DNA from: Bacillota bacterium
Lineage (GTDB): Bacteria > Bacillota > Clostridia > Lachnospirales > Lachnospiraceae
DNA length: 64,000 bases
Direction of reading: 5' to 3'
Assembly: GCA_023410575.1 (NCBI GenBank)
Contig: JAEYPP010000016.1
Span: 62,001 to 126,000 of the forward strand
In this document: piece after piece, positions 8,962 to 17,254 of the stretch
Numbering within the stretch: the stretch's first letter is position 1
Layout: each line of letters starts with the position of its first letter
Position numbers and translations under genes: made by a program
The notes under the pieces: generated by a model
Database searches by the model: none
Told to the model about the DNA's origin: nothing
What the model saw: only the letters and a program-made list of their open reading frames with translations

Positions 8962-9116
8962 TGCTATCAATTTTGATTGGTTTTTGTATCATTGTGTATG
9001 CTATTTTTGTAATTCAAAAACGAATCCGTGAAATCAAGGCTGGGAAGTACTGTAGTTGCGGTGGCGAATGTCAGGGATGCCACACGAATGTTTGTGATTT
9101 TAAGAAGAGTATATAA
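8961..9116 (+). CDS. FeoB-associated Cys-rich membrane protein
   Basis: A 51 aa gene in which the feoB stop and this ATG share a base. It encodes one N-terminal membrane helix (MLSILIGFCIIVYAIFVI), a basic linker, then a cysteine cluster C-S-C-x3-C-x2-C-x4-C (residues 31-45). This is the layout of the small FeoB-associated Cys-rich family found after feoB in Firmicutes; a role in iron sensing or FeoB regulation is suggested for the family but not proven. The overlapping frame at 9028-9261 is not coding. Confidence 0.85.
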   Translation: MLSILIGFCIIVYAIFVIQKRIREIKAGKYCSCGGECQGCHTNVCDFKKSI

Positions 9117-9126
9117 TAAGAATGAG

Positions 9127-9219
9127 AAGGATGCTATATTTTCTTCGGTGTGTGAAGCTTATAAGCCCACAAAGAGCATGTGGACTTGTAAGGAACTCCG
9201 AAAATATAGCATCTTTCTT
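9127..9219 (+). ncRNA. Structured RNA element B downstream of feo operon (possible complex terminator)
   Basis: A perfect 14-bp stem, GATGCTATATTTTC (9130-9143) with GAAAATATAGCATC (9200-9213), followed by TTTCTT. The roughly 56-base loop holds an inner stem AAGCCCAC (9163-9170) with GTGGACTT (one mismatch). It aligns with element A in the same orientation over TATATTTTCTT, G-GTG-GA, AAG-CCAC, TGTGG and CGAAAA. It is placed to terminate the feo transcript. Confidence 0.55.
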
Positions 9220-9377
9220 AGTTTGCAAGATAGGCTTAATAATCCGGAACAAAGAAGTTGAAGGTTGTGAATAGGTGAATATTAAAATTGTCGAAAAAAA
9301 TAAATATAAAAAAAGGAAAACGAGAAGGTATGACGAATAATATTAGTAGGAGATAAAGTCAAAAGGCTGGTGAGTGT

Positions 9378-10397
9378 ATGGAAGAATTGAATATTCGTAA
9401 ATTGATGGAAGAAAGAGAACACGAAATACTTAGTGTATATGCTACCTTTAGTGACCAGTCACTAGGTCGGGATAAAGAAGAAGAGCCTTGTGATATCCGT
9501 CCAGTTTTTCAACGTGATCGGGATCGTATTCTTCATTCAAAAGCCTTTCGAAGGTTAAAGGGAAAAACACAAGTTTTTTTAGCTCCAGCGGGAGATCATT
9601 ATCGAACTAGAATTACACATACACTCGAAGTATCACAGAATGCAAGAACAATAGCAAAAGCACTGCAATTGAATGAGGATTTGACAGAAGCAATTGCACT
9701 CGGCCATGATTTGGGACATACTCCATTTGGACATGCGGGAGAACGTGCATTGAATCGTGTGTGCGAAGGTGGTTTTCAACATCATATACAAAGTATCCGT
9801 GTCGTTGAATTATTAGAGAAACATGGCAATGGACTTAATTTAACAAAAGAGGTTAGAGACGGGATAAAGAATCATCAGACGGTCGGGCATCCTTCTACTT
9901 TGGAGGGAAAGATCGTAAGACTTTCTGATAAGATAGCGTATATAAATCATGATATTGATGATGCTATTCGTGGGCAGATTATTACTGAGGGAGATATCCC
10001 AAAGGAGTATACTGATATTCTGGGTCATTCACCAAGAGAACGGCTTAATACACTCATTCATGATATCGTAATGAATAGTTATGGTAGGAACGATATATTA
10101 ATGTCTGAGCCAGTGGAAAAAGCAATGCTCAATTTACGTAAATTCATGTTTGAAAGTGTATATACGAATCAGATTGCAAAAGGTCAAGAATCAAAAGCAG
10201 AAGAAATGATTGAGCAGCTGTATGAATATTATAAGAAGCATTATGAGCTATTACCAGAAGAATATGTATATATGATAAAGGTAAAGGAGGAACCAGCGAG
10301 TCGAGTGGTATGTGACTACATAGCTGGTATGACCGATCGTTATGCTGTCGCTAAATTTAAGGAAATAATGATTCCAACTGCCTGGGATGTATATTAG
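9378..10397 (+). CDS. dgt: Deoxyguanosinetriphosphate triphosphohydrolase-like protein (HD domain)
   Basis: 339 aa HD-domain dNTPase that releases triphosphate from dGTP or other dNTPs. Family features: PVFQRDRDRILHSKAFRRLKGKTQVF, then metal ligands His81 (THTLEV) and His110-Asp111 (LGHDLGHTPFGHAGE), and a later Asp in DKIAYINHDIDD. This is the short Gram-positive form rather than the longer E. coli type. It precedes dnaG and rpoD, a common clostridial order. Confidence 0.92.
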   Translation: MEELNIRKLMEEREHEILSVYATFSDQSLGRDKEEEPCDIRPVFQRDRDRILHSKAFRRLKGKTQVFLAPAGDHYRTRITHTLEVSQNARTIAKALQLNEDLTEAIALGHDLGHTPFGHAGERALNRVCEGGFQHHIQSIRVVELLEKHGNGLNLTKEVRDGIKNHQTVGHPSTLEGKIVRLSDKIAYINHDIDDAIRGQIITEGDIPKEYTDILGHSPRERLNTLIHDIVMNSYGRNDILMSEPVEKAMLNLRKFMFESVYTNQIAKGQESKAEEMIEQLYEYYKKHYELLPEEYVYMIKVKEEPASRVVCDYIAGMTDRYAVAKFKEIMIPTAWDVY

Positions 10398-10465
10398 GCT
10401 AATTTATTGTAGCGAATAAGCCTTAACAAATAGGACAGTAATATTAGAAAACTTGGAGGCAGTTT

Positions 10466-12256
10466 ATGTACTATCCAGAAGAACTTGTGGAGGAAGTAAG
10501 GGCACAAAATGATATCGTAGATGTAATTGGCTCCTATGTCAAATTGCAGAAGCGTGGTAATAATTATATGGGTTTGTGCCCATTTCATAATGAAAAATCA
10601 CCATCATTCTCAGTAAGTGGTACAAAACAGATGTATCACTGTTTTGGATGTGGAGTAGGTGGTAATGTATTTACCTTTTTAATGGAATATGAAAATTATA
10701 CTTTTGTAGAAGCGCTGAAGACGCTGGCTGATCGAGCGGGTGTAAAGCTACCAGAGATAGAACAGTCTGAGGAAGCTAAACGAGCATCAGACTTGAGAGG
10801 AAGAATCTTAGAAGTCTATAAGGAAGCGGCTAAATACTATTTTTATCAGCTAAAGAGTGAACGTGGTACAGAGGCGCTTGCTTATCTTAAGAATCGTCAA
10901 TTAAGTGATGAGATCATTACACGATTTGGTCTTGGCTATTCAACAAAATTCTCAGATGATTTATATCAGTACATGAAAAAGTCTGGTTATGATGATGACT
11001 TATTAAGGCAGTCTGGGTTATTTACGATGGCGGAGTCAAAAGGAGTCTATGATAAATTTTGGAATCGTGTCATGTTTCCTATTATGGATGGGAACAATCG
11101 AGTTATCGCATTTGGCGGACGTGTTATGGGAGATGGAACTCCTAAGTATTTAAACTCACCTGAAACGATGATTTTTGATAAAAGTCGAAATCTATTTGGA
11201 TTGAATTTTGCTAGACAATCTAGAAAACCTTATATGTTAATCTGTGAAGGTTATATGGATGTTATTTCGTTGCACCAAGCAGGTTTTACCAATACAGTGG
11301 CATCACTTGGAACAGCGTTTACTCCTATGCAGGCTAAGCTGTTATCAAGATATACGAATGAGGTTATGTTGACTTATGATAGCGATGGAGCTGGTACGCA
11401 AGCAGCGCTAAGAGCAATACCAATTTTAAAGGAAGTAGGAATTGTAGCAAAGATAGTTAATATGACTCCATACAAGGATCCAGATGAGTTTATTAAAGCA
11501 CTTGGAGCAGAGGAATATCAGAAACGTATTGATACAGCAATGAATAGTTTTTATTTTGAGATAGAAGTATTAGAGCGAGATTATCAATTGGATGATCCAG
11601 AGCAGAAAACTAGATTCTTTAATGAAACAGCAAAAAAATTATTGAATTTCACAGAAGAGATTGAGCGAAATAATTACATTGAAGCAATATCTAGAAAGTA
11701 TAACGTTAGTTATGAAAATCTTCGAAAGTTAGTGAATAAATATGGTGCTACTCAAAGTGTTGTTGCGATTGCTCGTGAGACAAAGGAAAGAGAGAAGGAA
11801 CAAAATGCTAAAAAGTCAAAACCAGAGGAAGGGATGTTACAATCTCAAAAGATATTACTTACATGGTTAATTGACGATTCACAAGCATTTCAGAAGATTC
11901 AAAATATAGTAACACCTGAGGACTTTACCGTAGAGTTATTTAAAGATGTAGCGAATATGGTATTTGATCAGTATACAAAAGAACGTGCCGTTAATCCGGC
12001 AAAAATAATTAATCGATTTGAGAGTAAGGAGGAACAGACACAAGTAGCAGATTTATTTTCTACTCAGATTCGGGTGGAGATGAATGAATCTGAACGAAGA
12101 AAATTATTTGCAGATACAGTAGTGCGTGTCAAAAAATGTAGTTTAGAGCAAGCATACAAACAAGCAATTGAAAACAATGATATTATAGCATTGCAAAACG
12201 TTATGAAAGAGCAGCAAGGGCTTGACAAACTGCATAGTTCTTTAAATCATGGATAA
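10466..12256 (+). CDS. dnaG: DNA primase DnaG
   Basis: 596 aa replicative primase. Zinc-binding domain Cys38-x2-His41 and Cys59-x2-Cys62, then the RNA polymerase/Toprim core with CEGYMDVISLHQ and LTYDSDGAGTQAA (Toprim acidic residues), and a C-terminal helicase-interaction domain of about 140 aa. CTTGGAGG precedes the ATG. It is followed by rpoD 65 bases downstream, the conserved macromolecular-synthesis arrangement. Confidence 0.96.
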   Translation: MYYPEELVEEVRAQNDIVDVIGSYVKLQKRGNNYMGLCPFHNEKSPSFSVSGTKQMYHCFGCGVGGNVFTFLMEYENYTFVEALKTLADRAGVKLPEIEQSEEAKRASDLRGRILEVYKEAAKYYFYQLKSERGTEALAYLKNRQLSDEIITRFGLGYSTKFSDDLYQYMKKSGYDDDLLRQSGLFTMAESKGVYDKFWNRVMFPIMDGNNRVIAFGGRVMGDGTPKYLNSPETMIFDKSRNLFGLNFARQSRKPYMLICEGYMDVISLHQAGFTNTVASLGTAFTPMQAKLLSRYTNEVMLTYDSDGAGTQAALRAIPILKEVGIVAKIVNMTPYKDPDEFIKALGAEEYQKRIDTAMNSFYFEIEVLERDYQLDDPEQKTRFFNETAKKLLNFTEEIERNNYIEAISRKYNVSYENLRKLVNKYGATQSVVAIARETKEREKEQNAKKSKPEEGMLQSQKILLTWLIDDSQAFQKIQNIVTPEDFTVELFKDVANMVFDQYTKERAVNPAKIINRFESKEEQTQVADLFSTQIRVEMNESERRKLFADTVVRVKKCSLEQAYKQAIENNDIIALQNVMKEQQGLDKLHSSLNHG

Positions 12257-12320
12257 ACTGTGAAAAAGATGGTAATTGTGTGAAGAGGAAACATTCAGAC
12301 GAAGAAAGAGGGTTGCTGTT

Positions 12321-13448
12321 ATGGATGAAAACATGGCAAAATTCCACGAGAAGCTGAAAGAATTGCTGGAATATGCGAAAAAGAAGAAGAATGTGCTTGA
12401 ATACGAGGAAGTCAATGACTTTTTTTCAGAATTAGATATTGATTCTGATCATATCGAGAAAATATATGAATTTCTAGAGATGAATAATATTGATGTTCTT
12501 CGTGTCCCTGAATTAGATGAAGTAGAAGAAGTAGAAGAAGTTGATCAAGATGATTTGGCTTTAATCGAAGCAGAAGAAGAGGATTTGTCAAAGATTGATT
12601 TGTCCGTTCCGGAAGGAATAGGAATTGAAGATCCAGTTCGTATGTACCTTAAGGAAATCGGAAAAGTCCCATTACTTAATTCGGATGAGGAAATCGAATT
12701 AGCACAGCGCATGGAAATAGGTGATCGTGAAGCAAAGAAGCGTCTTGCGGAAGCCAATCTTCGTCTGGTTGTTAGTATTGCGAAACGTTATGTGGGTCGT
12801 GGTATGCAGTTTTTGGATTTAATACAAGAAGGAAATTTAGGATTAATTAAAGCAGTCGAAAAGTTTGATTACCGTAAGGGATATAAATTCAGTACGTATG
12901 CAACTTGGTGGATTCGTCAGGCAATTACAAGAGCAATCGCCGACCAAGCTCGTACGATTCGTATACCAGTTCATATGGTAGAAACGATTAATAAATTAAT
13001 TCGAGTGCAACGACAGTTACTTCAGGAATTAGGACGTGAACCTTTTCCAGAGGAGATTGCAAAAGAGATGAGCTTGCCAGTGGAACGTGTTCGTGAGATA
13101 CAGAAAATATCTCAAGAGCCAGTTTCTTTGGAGACTCCAATTGGCGAAGAGGAAGATAGTCATCTGGGAGATTTTATTCAAGATGATAATGTGCCAGTAC
13201 CAGCCGAAGCTGCAGCATTTACTTTATTAAAAGAGCAGTTGATGGAGGTCTTGGGAACATTGACGGATCGAGAACAGAAGGTTTTACGTCTTCGTTTTGG
13301 TCTTGATGATGGTAGGGCTCGAACGCTAGAAGAGGTGGGCAAAGAATTTAATGTAACGCGTGAGCGAATACGTCAGATTGAGGCGAAAGCACTGCGTAAA
13401 TTAAGACATCCAAGTCGCTCAAGAAAATTAAAGGATTATTTAGAATAG
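12321..13448 (+). CDS. rpoD: Primary RNA polymerase sigma factor RpoD (SigA)
   Basis: 375 aa housekeeping sigma factor. Region 1.1 is at the N terminus, an acidic stretch lies at residues 65-90, region 1.2 is DPVRMYLKEIGKVPLL, region 2 includes DLIQEGNLGLIKAVEKFD and TYATWWIRQAI, and region 4 ends with the helix-turn-helix TLEEVGKEFNVTRERIRQIE. The frame opens earlier with TTG 12276, but ATG 12321 preceded by AGAGGG gives the standard N terminus MDENMAKF. Confidence 0.95.
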   Translation: MDENMAKFHEKLKELLEYAKKKKNVLEYEEVNDFFSELDIDSDHIEKIYEFLEMNNIDVLRVPELDEVEEVEEVDQDDLALIEAEEEDLSKIDLSVPEGIGIEDPVRMYLKEIGKVPLLNSDEEIELAQRMEIGDREAKKRLAEANLRLVVSIAKRYVGRGMQFLDLIQEGNLGLIKAVEKFDYRKGYKFSTYATWWIRQAITRAIADQARTIRIPVHMVETINKLIRVQRQLLQELGREPFPEEIAKEMSLPVERVREIQKISQEPVSLETPIGEEEDSHLGDFIQDDNVPVPAEAAAFTLLKEQLMEVLGTLTDREQKVLRLRFGLDDGRARTLEEVGKEFNVTRERIRQIEAKALRKLRHPSRSRKLKDYLE

Positions 13449-13466
13449 AAAGGTAACTTAGGGTAC

Positions 13467-14183
13467 ATGCATTTATCAAAACGATTACAGATGGTGACAG
13501 ATTGTGTCACAAAAGGGAACACAGTTGCAGATGTTGGTTGCGACCACGCATATATTTCTATATATTTAGTGAAAAATGGAATTGCGACAAGAGCCGTGGC
13601 AATGGATATTAATGAAGGGCCTTTGCAGCGAGCAGCTAGTAATGTGCAAGAATATGGATATGAAAATCGTATTATGACAAGATTATCTGATGGATTACAA
13701 AAACTTCAACCGGGTGAGGCTGATTCTATTGTTATTGCTGGGATTGGTGGAGACTTAATGGTTCGAATCTTGTCAGAGGGTGATGCATGTGTAAAGTTAG
13801 CGAAGGAATTAATTCTACAGCCCCAATCGGAGGTAGATAAGGTACGACGATATTTACATAAGCTTGGATTTTTAATCATACAAGAGAATATGTGTATTGA
13901 TGATGGTAAGTATTATGTTGTTATACATGCAGTGAATGCGAAGATACCTTATGATGAAACAAAGGAGCTCACTCTGCTTCAACGTGTAGAGACTAAATAT
14001 GGGCCAATTCTATTGCAACAAAAACATCCGATATTGAAGCAATATCTTGAGAAGGAGCGCAAAACAACTCATATTATTATAGATAATCTGAAAGCAAATC
14101 CGAGTGACAAGAATCAATATCGCCAGGAACAAATGGAAGAAGAACTATATATGCTAGAGAGTGCGCTTGATTTATTTCATTAA
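13467..14183 (+). CDS. trmK: tRNA (adenine(22)-N(1))-methyltransferase TrmK
   Basis: 238 aa SAM-dependent Rossmann methyltransferase that makes m1A22 in tRNA. Motif I is TVADVGCDHAYISIYL, with AMDINEGPLQRA next and SIVIAGIGGDLM as motif IV. The position directly after rpoD is the conserved Firmicutes order. It is usually followed by a Nif3-like gene, but here the next gene is a nucleoside kinase. Confidence 0.9.
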   Translation: MHLSKRLQMVTDCVTKGNTVADVGCDHAYISIYLVKNGIATRAVAMDINEGPLQRAASNVQEYGYENRIMTRLSDGLQKLQPGEADSIVIAGIGGDLMVRILSEGDACVKLAKELILQPQSEVDKVRRYLHKLGFLIIQENMCIDDGKYYVVIHAVNAKIPYDETKELTLLQRVETKYGPILLQQKHPILKQYLEKERKTTHIIIDNLKANPSDKNQYRQEQMEEELYMLESALDLFH

Positions 14184-14195
14184 GGAGGAAAGTTC

Positions 14196-15857
14196 ATGGA
14201 ATTATGTAAAGTAACGATAGATGGAGTGGTTAAGGAATATGAGGTAGGAACTACTTTTCAGTCAATTAGTAAGGAGTATCAAGATAATTTTAATCATGAT
14301 ATTATGCTTGTTATTATGAATGGTCGACTACGAGAACTATTGAAACCGCTGAAAGAAGATTGCACGTTGAAATTCGTAACAACAGGTGATAATGCTGGTT
14401 TTAAGACATATACAAGAGGAATGATTTTAGTAATGCTTCGTGCTATTTATCGTGTGATTAATCGTGATTTGATTGATAAGGTGAGAGTGGAACATTCGAT
14501 TGGATCAGGCTTGTATTGCGAACTAGATGGAAAGGTTGCGATCACAGAGGATATAATAAAAGATATAAAAAATGAGATGATTTCGATTGTGGAACGAGAT
14601 GTGCCTTTCATTAAACGTTCGATTGCAACGGAAGAAGCAGTAGAGCTATTTCATAAATATAAAATGTATGATAAGGAAAAACTATTTCGGTTTCGTCGCG
14701 TTTCTAGTGCAAATTTGTATAATCTGGATGGCTTTGAAGACTATTTTTATGGATATATGCCACCAAGTACAAGATACTTAAAATATTTTGATTTAGTATC
14801 CTATGAAAATGGATTCATATTAATGTTACCAACACGTAAACAACCACAGATTGTAAAACCTTTAGAGGTTCGGCCACATTTATTTGCAACACTTCAAGAG
14901 TCAAATGAATGGGGTCAGACAATGGAGATTGAAACGGTTGGAGCTCTTAATGAACAGATTACCAAAGGCAATATAAATGAAATTATTCTTGTTCAGGAAG
15001 CTTTAATGGAAAAAAAGATAGCAGATATAGCTGAAATGATAAAGTCGCTTGGTAATAAGAAGTTTATTATGATTGCTGGCCCATCTTCTTCAGGTAAAAC
15101 TACATTTTCACATCGTTTATCGATTCAGTTGCGTACACTCGGGTATAAACCACATCCAATTGCTGTCGATGACTATTTTGTGAATCGAGAAGATACGCCA
15201 AAGGATGAGTTTGGTAACTACAATTTTGAAACCTTAAGAGCGATTGATATTGAACAATTTAATCAGGACATGACTGACTTATTAAGTGGGAAGACAGTAG
15301 AGATTCCGACATTTAACTTTAAGACGGGGAAGCGTGAGTATAAAGGAAATTATAAAACACTTGGAGAAGATGATATCTTAGTAATCGAGGGGATTCATGG
15401 ATTAAATGATGCACTTAGTTATTCCTTACCAAGAGAAAGTAAGTTTAAGATTTATATCAGTGCATTAACACAGCTTAATATTGATGAGCATAATCGTATT
15501 CCTACGACAGATGGTCGATTAATTCGTCGAATGGTGCGTGATGCCAGAACGAGAGGCACTTCTGCAAGAGATACAATTGCTATGTGGCCTTCGGTACGTC
15601 GAGGTGAGGAAGAAAATATTTTTCCTTATCAAGAGGATGCGGATTGCATGTTTAATTCAGCGTTAATTTATGAACTTTCTATTTTAAAACAATATGCAGA
15701 ACCGATTTTATTCGGTATAGAGAAAAATTGTGAAGAATATCTAGAAGCGAAACGTCTACTTAAGTTTTTGGATTATTTTTTAGGGGTAAGCTCAGAGGAT
15801 ATTCCGAAAAATTCAATTTTACGAGAATTTGTCGGTGGAAGTTGTTTCAAAGTTTAA
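14196..15857 (+). CDS. TGS-domain nucleoside (uridine) kinase family protein
   Basis: 553 aa. N-terminal TGS-like domain (residues 1-65), a middle region related to the threonyl-tRNA synthetase second additional domain, then a C-terminal phosphoribulokinase/uridine kinase domain with Walker A GPSSSGKTTFSHRL near residue 290 and AVDDYFVNREDTP. This architecture is widespread in Clostridia and annotated as nucleoside kinase; substrate untested. AGGAGG before ATG 14196, 12 bases after trmK, so cotranscription is likely. Confidence 0.85.
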   Translation: MELCKVTIDGVVKEYEVGTTFQSISKEYQDNFNHDIMLVIMNGRLRELLKPLKEDCTLKFVTTGDNAGFKTYTRGMILVMLRAIYRVINRDLIDKVRVEHSIGSGLYCELDGKVAITEDIIKDIKNEMISIVERDVPFIKRSIATEEAVELFHKYKMYDKEKLFRFRRVSSANLYNLDGFEDYFYGYMPPSTRYLKYFDLVSYENGFILMLPTRKQPQIVKPLEVRPHLFATLQESNEWGQTMEIETVGALNEQITKGNINEIILVQEALMEKKIADIAEMIKSLGNKKFIMIAGPSSSGKTTFSHRLSIQLRTLGYKPHPIAVDDYFVNREDTPKDEFGNYNFETLRAIDIEQFNQDMTDLLSGKTVEIPTFNFKTGKREYKGNYKTLGEDDILVIEGIHGLNDALSYSLPRESKFKIYISALTQLNIDEHNRIPTTDGRLIRRMVRDARTRGTSARDTIAMWPSVRRGEEENIFPYQEDADCMFNSALIYELSILKQYAEPILFGIEKNCEEYLEAKRLLKFLDYFLGVSSEDIPKNSILREFVGGSCFKV

Positions 15858-15887
15858 TGTTAAGCCTAAATATCAAAAAATTGTCTG

Positions 15888-15916
15888 TTTACAAATCATT
15901 CAATTCATGATAGAGT
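15888..15916 (+). promoter_or_regulatory. Putative rnpB promoter
   Basis: TTTACA at 15888 and TAGAGT at 15911 with a 17-base spacer, ending about seven bases before the predicted 5' end of RNase P RNA. Confidence 0.55.
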
Positions 15917-15922
15917 ATCATG

Positions 15923-16312
15923 GTTGAGTAGCACAGATGGTCGCGCCGATAATTCGGTGAGGAAAGTCCGGGCTTCATAGGGCAGGGTGCCGGATAACGT
16001 CCGGTGGAGGCGACTCCAAGGCTAGTGCAATAGAAAAGATACCGCCATATCAGTTTACTGATGTGGTAAGGGTGGAATGGCGGTGTAAGAGACCACCGCT
16101 TGTCTGGTAACAGGCAAGGCTGTGTAAACCCCACTCGAAGCAAGACCAAACGTATCGTGAAGCTTTTCACGATGGGAAGCAATACGGTTGCCCGCTGTGC
16201 TTCTAGGTAGGTCGCGTTTTACCTATAAAGGGTAAAGGAGCTATATGGTGACATATGGTCAAGATAGATGATCATCTAATACAGAACCCGGCTTATAGTG
16301 CTACTCACAACA
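15923..16312 (+). ncRNA. rnpB: RNase P RNA, bacterial class A
   Basis: Catalytic RNA of RNase P, which trims tRNA 5' leaders. Conserved blocks are present: GAGGAAAGTCCGGGCT near the 5' end (CR-I), AGTGCAATAGAAA-type segment, CCCACTCGAAGCAAGACCAAA region shown here as CGAAGCAAGACCAAA (CR-IV), and ACCCGGCTTATAG at the 3' end (CR-V). P1 is formed by TGAGTAGCAC (15925-15934) with GTGCTACTCA (16299-16308), which sets the ends; length about 390 is normal. Ends are accurate to a few bases. Confidence 0.95.
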
Positions 16313-16326
16313 TATATGATTTTACT

Positions 16327-16362
16327 AGACGTTTTATTGCTATCAGCGTAAAACGTCTTTTT
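16327..16362 (+). terminator. rnpB terminator
   Basis: AGACGTTTTA (16327-16336) pairs with TAAAACGTCT (16349-16358) over a 12-base loop and is followed by TTTT. It starts 15 bases after the 3' end of RNase P RNA. Confidence 0.85.
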
Positions 16363-16404
16363 AAAATATTAGGAAATTCCTCTGAATTTCCTAATATTTT
16401 AAAA
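16359..16404. repeat. Perfect 20-bp inverted repeat nested in the rnpB terminator tail
   Basis: Left arm 16359-16378 (begins TTTTAAAATATTAGG) and right arm 16385-16404 (ends CCTAATATTTTAAAA) are perfectly complementary over 20 bp with a six-base loop CCTCTG. The left arm starts in the T-tract of the preceding terminator. It may be a second, bidirectional terminator or an extragenic palindrome. Confidence 0.8.
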
Positions 16405-16536
16405 TGCTCCGCAGGATGCGCACTACGCTACGTTATTAAATCTTTTTTGTAAGAAAAAATTAAAGATTTTTGTCATACCATATGATAAGATTAATTGAGA
16501 ATATAATACAAGTTAAGCGCCAAATATGGAGGGGTT

Positions 16537-17238
16537 ATGGAACAAACTAATATTTTAGTTATTGACGATGATAAAGAAATTGCAGAATTAGTAGAAATTC
16601 ATCTAGTTGGTGATGGATATCGTGTTTACAAAGCGAATAATGCAATGGAAGGTTTTGGGATACTTGAAAGTCAAAATATTAAACTAGTCATTTTGGATAT
16701 TATGATGCCTGGAATTGATGGACTTACTATGTGTAAAATAATACGCGAGAAACTCACAATTCCTATTATTATGTTGAGCGCAAAGTCAACGGATTTAGAC
16801 AAGATTATCGGATTGAGTACTGGTGCAGATGATTATGTGATAAAACCTTTCAATCCTTTGGAATTAACAGCTCGTGTTAAGTCTCAATTGAGAAGATTTA
16901 CAATGTTTAATCCTAATTCAGCGGATGATAAGAATGAAAATGAGATTAATGTTACTCATTTATCGATTAATCGGGACACACATGTTGTAATAGCGTATGA
17001 TCGAGAGGTTCGCTTGACACCAATTGAATTCGATATTTTATTTCTGTTAGCCTCGAATGCAGGCAGAGTATTCTCGACAGATGAGATATTCGAACGTGTT
17101 TGGAATGAAAAGATGTATGAGGCTAATAATACAGTTATGGTACATATAAGAAGATTGCGAGAAAAAATAGAAGTAGATAATCGTAACGCTGAGATTATAA
17201 AGACAATATGGGGAGTTGGTTATAAGATAGAAAGGTAA
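16537..17238 (+). CDS. OmpR/VanR-type response regulator
   Basis: 233 aa. Receiver domain with acidic pocket Asp10-12, phosphoacceptor Asp54 in VILDIMMPGIDG and the conserved Lys in DYVIKPFNP, then a winged-helix DNA-binding domain (about 135-233; LTPIEFDILFLLASNAGRVF, MVHIRRLREKIE). It precedes its sensor kinase by 16 bases and most resembles VanR-like regulators. It probably controls the downstream ABC transport genes (inference from the operon). Confidence 0.92.
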   Translation: MEQTNILVIDDDKEIAELVEIHLVGDGYRVYKANNAMEGFGILESQNIKLVILDIMMPGIDGLTMCKIIREKLTIPIIMLSAKSTDLDKIIGLSTGADDYVIKPFNPLELTARVKSQLRRFTMFNPNSADDKNENEINVTHLSINRDTHVVIAYDREVRLTPIEFDILFLLASNAGRVFSTDEIFERVWNEKMYEANNTVMVHIRRLREKIEVDNRNAEIIKTIWGVGYKIER

Positions 17239-17254
17239 AACAGGAGGAGTTAGT

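Noticed and set aside
9028..9261. 77-aa plus-strand open frame after feoB
   Set aside because: It is in a different frame from the 51-aa Cys-rich gene and runs across structured element B.
15889..16182. 97-aa minus-strand open frame
   Set aside because: It lies antisense within RNase P RNA; composition reflects the RNA.
16255..16452. 65-aa open frame on the plus strand
   Set aside because: It begins inside RNase P RNA and runs through its terminator and the palindrome; no ribosome binding site.
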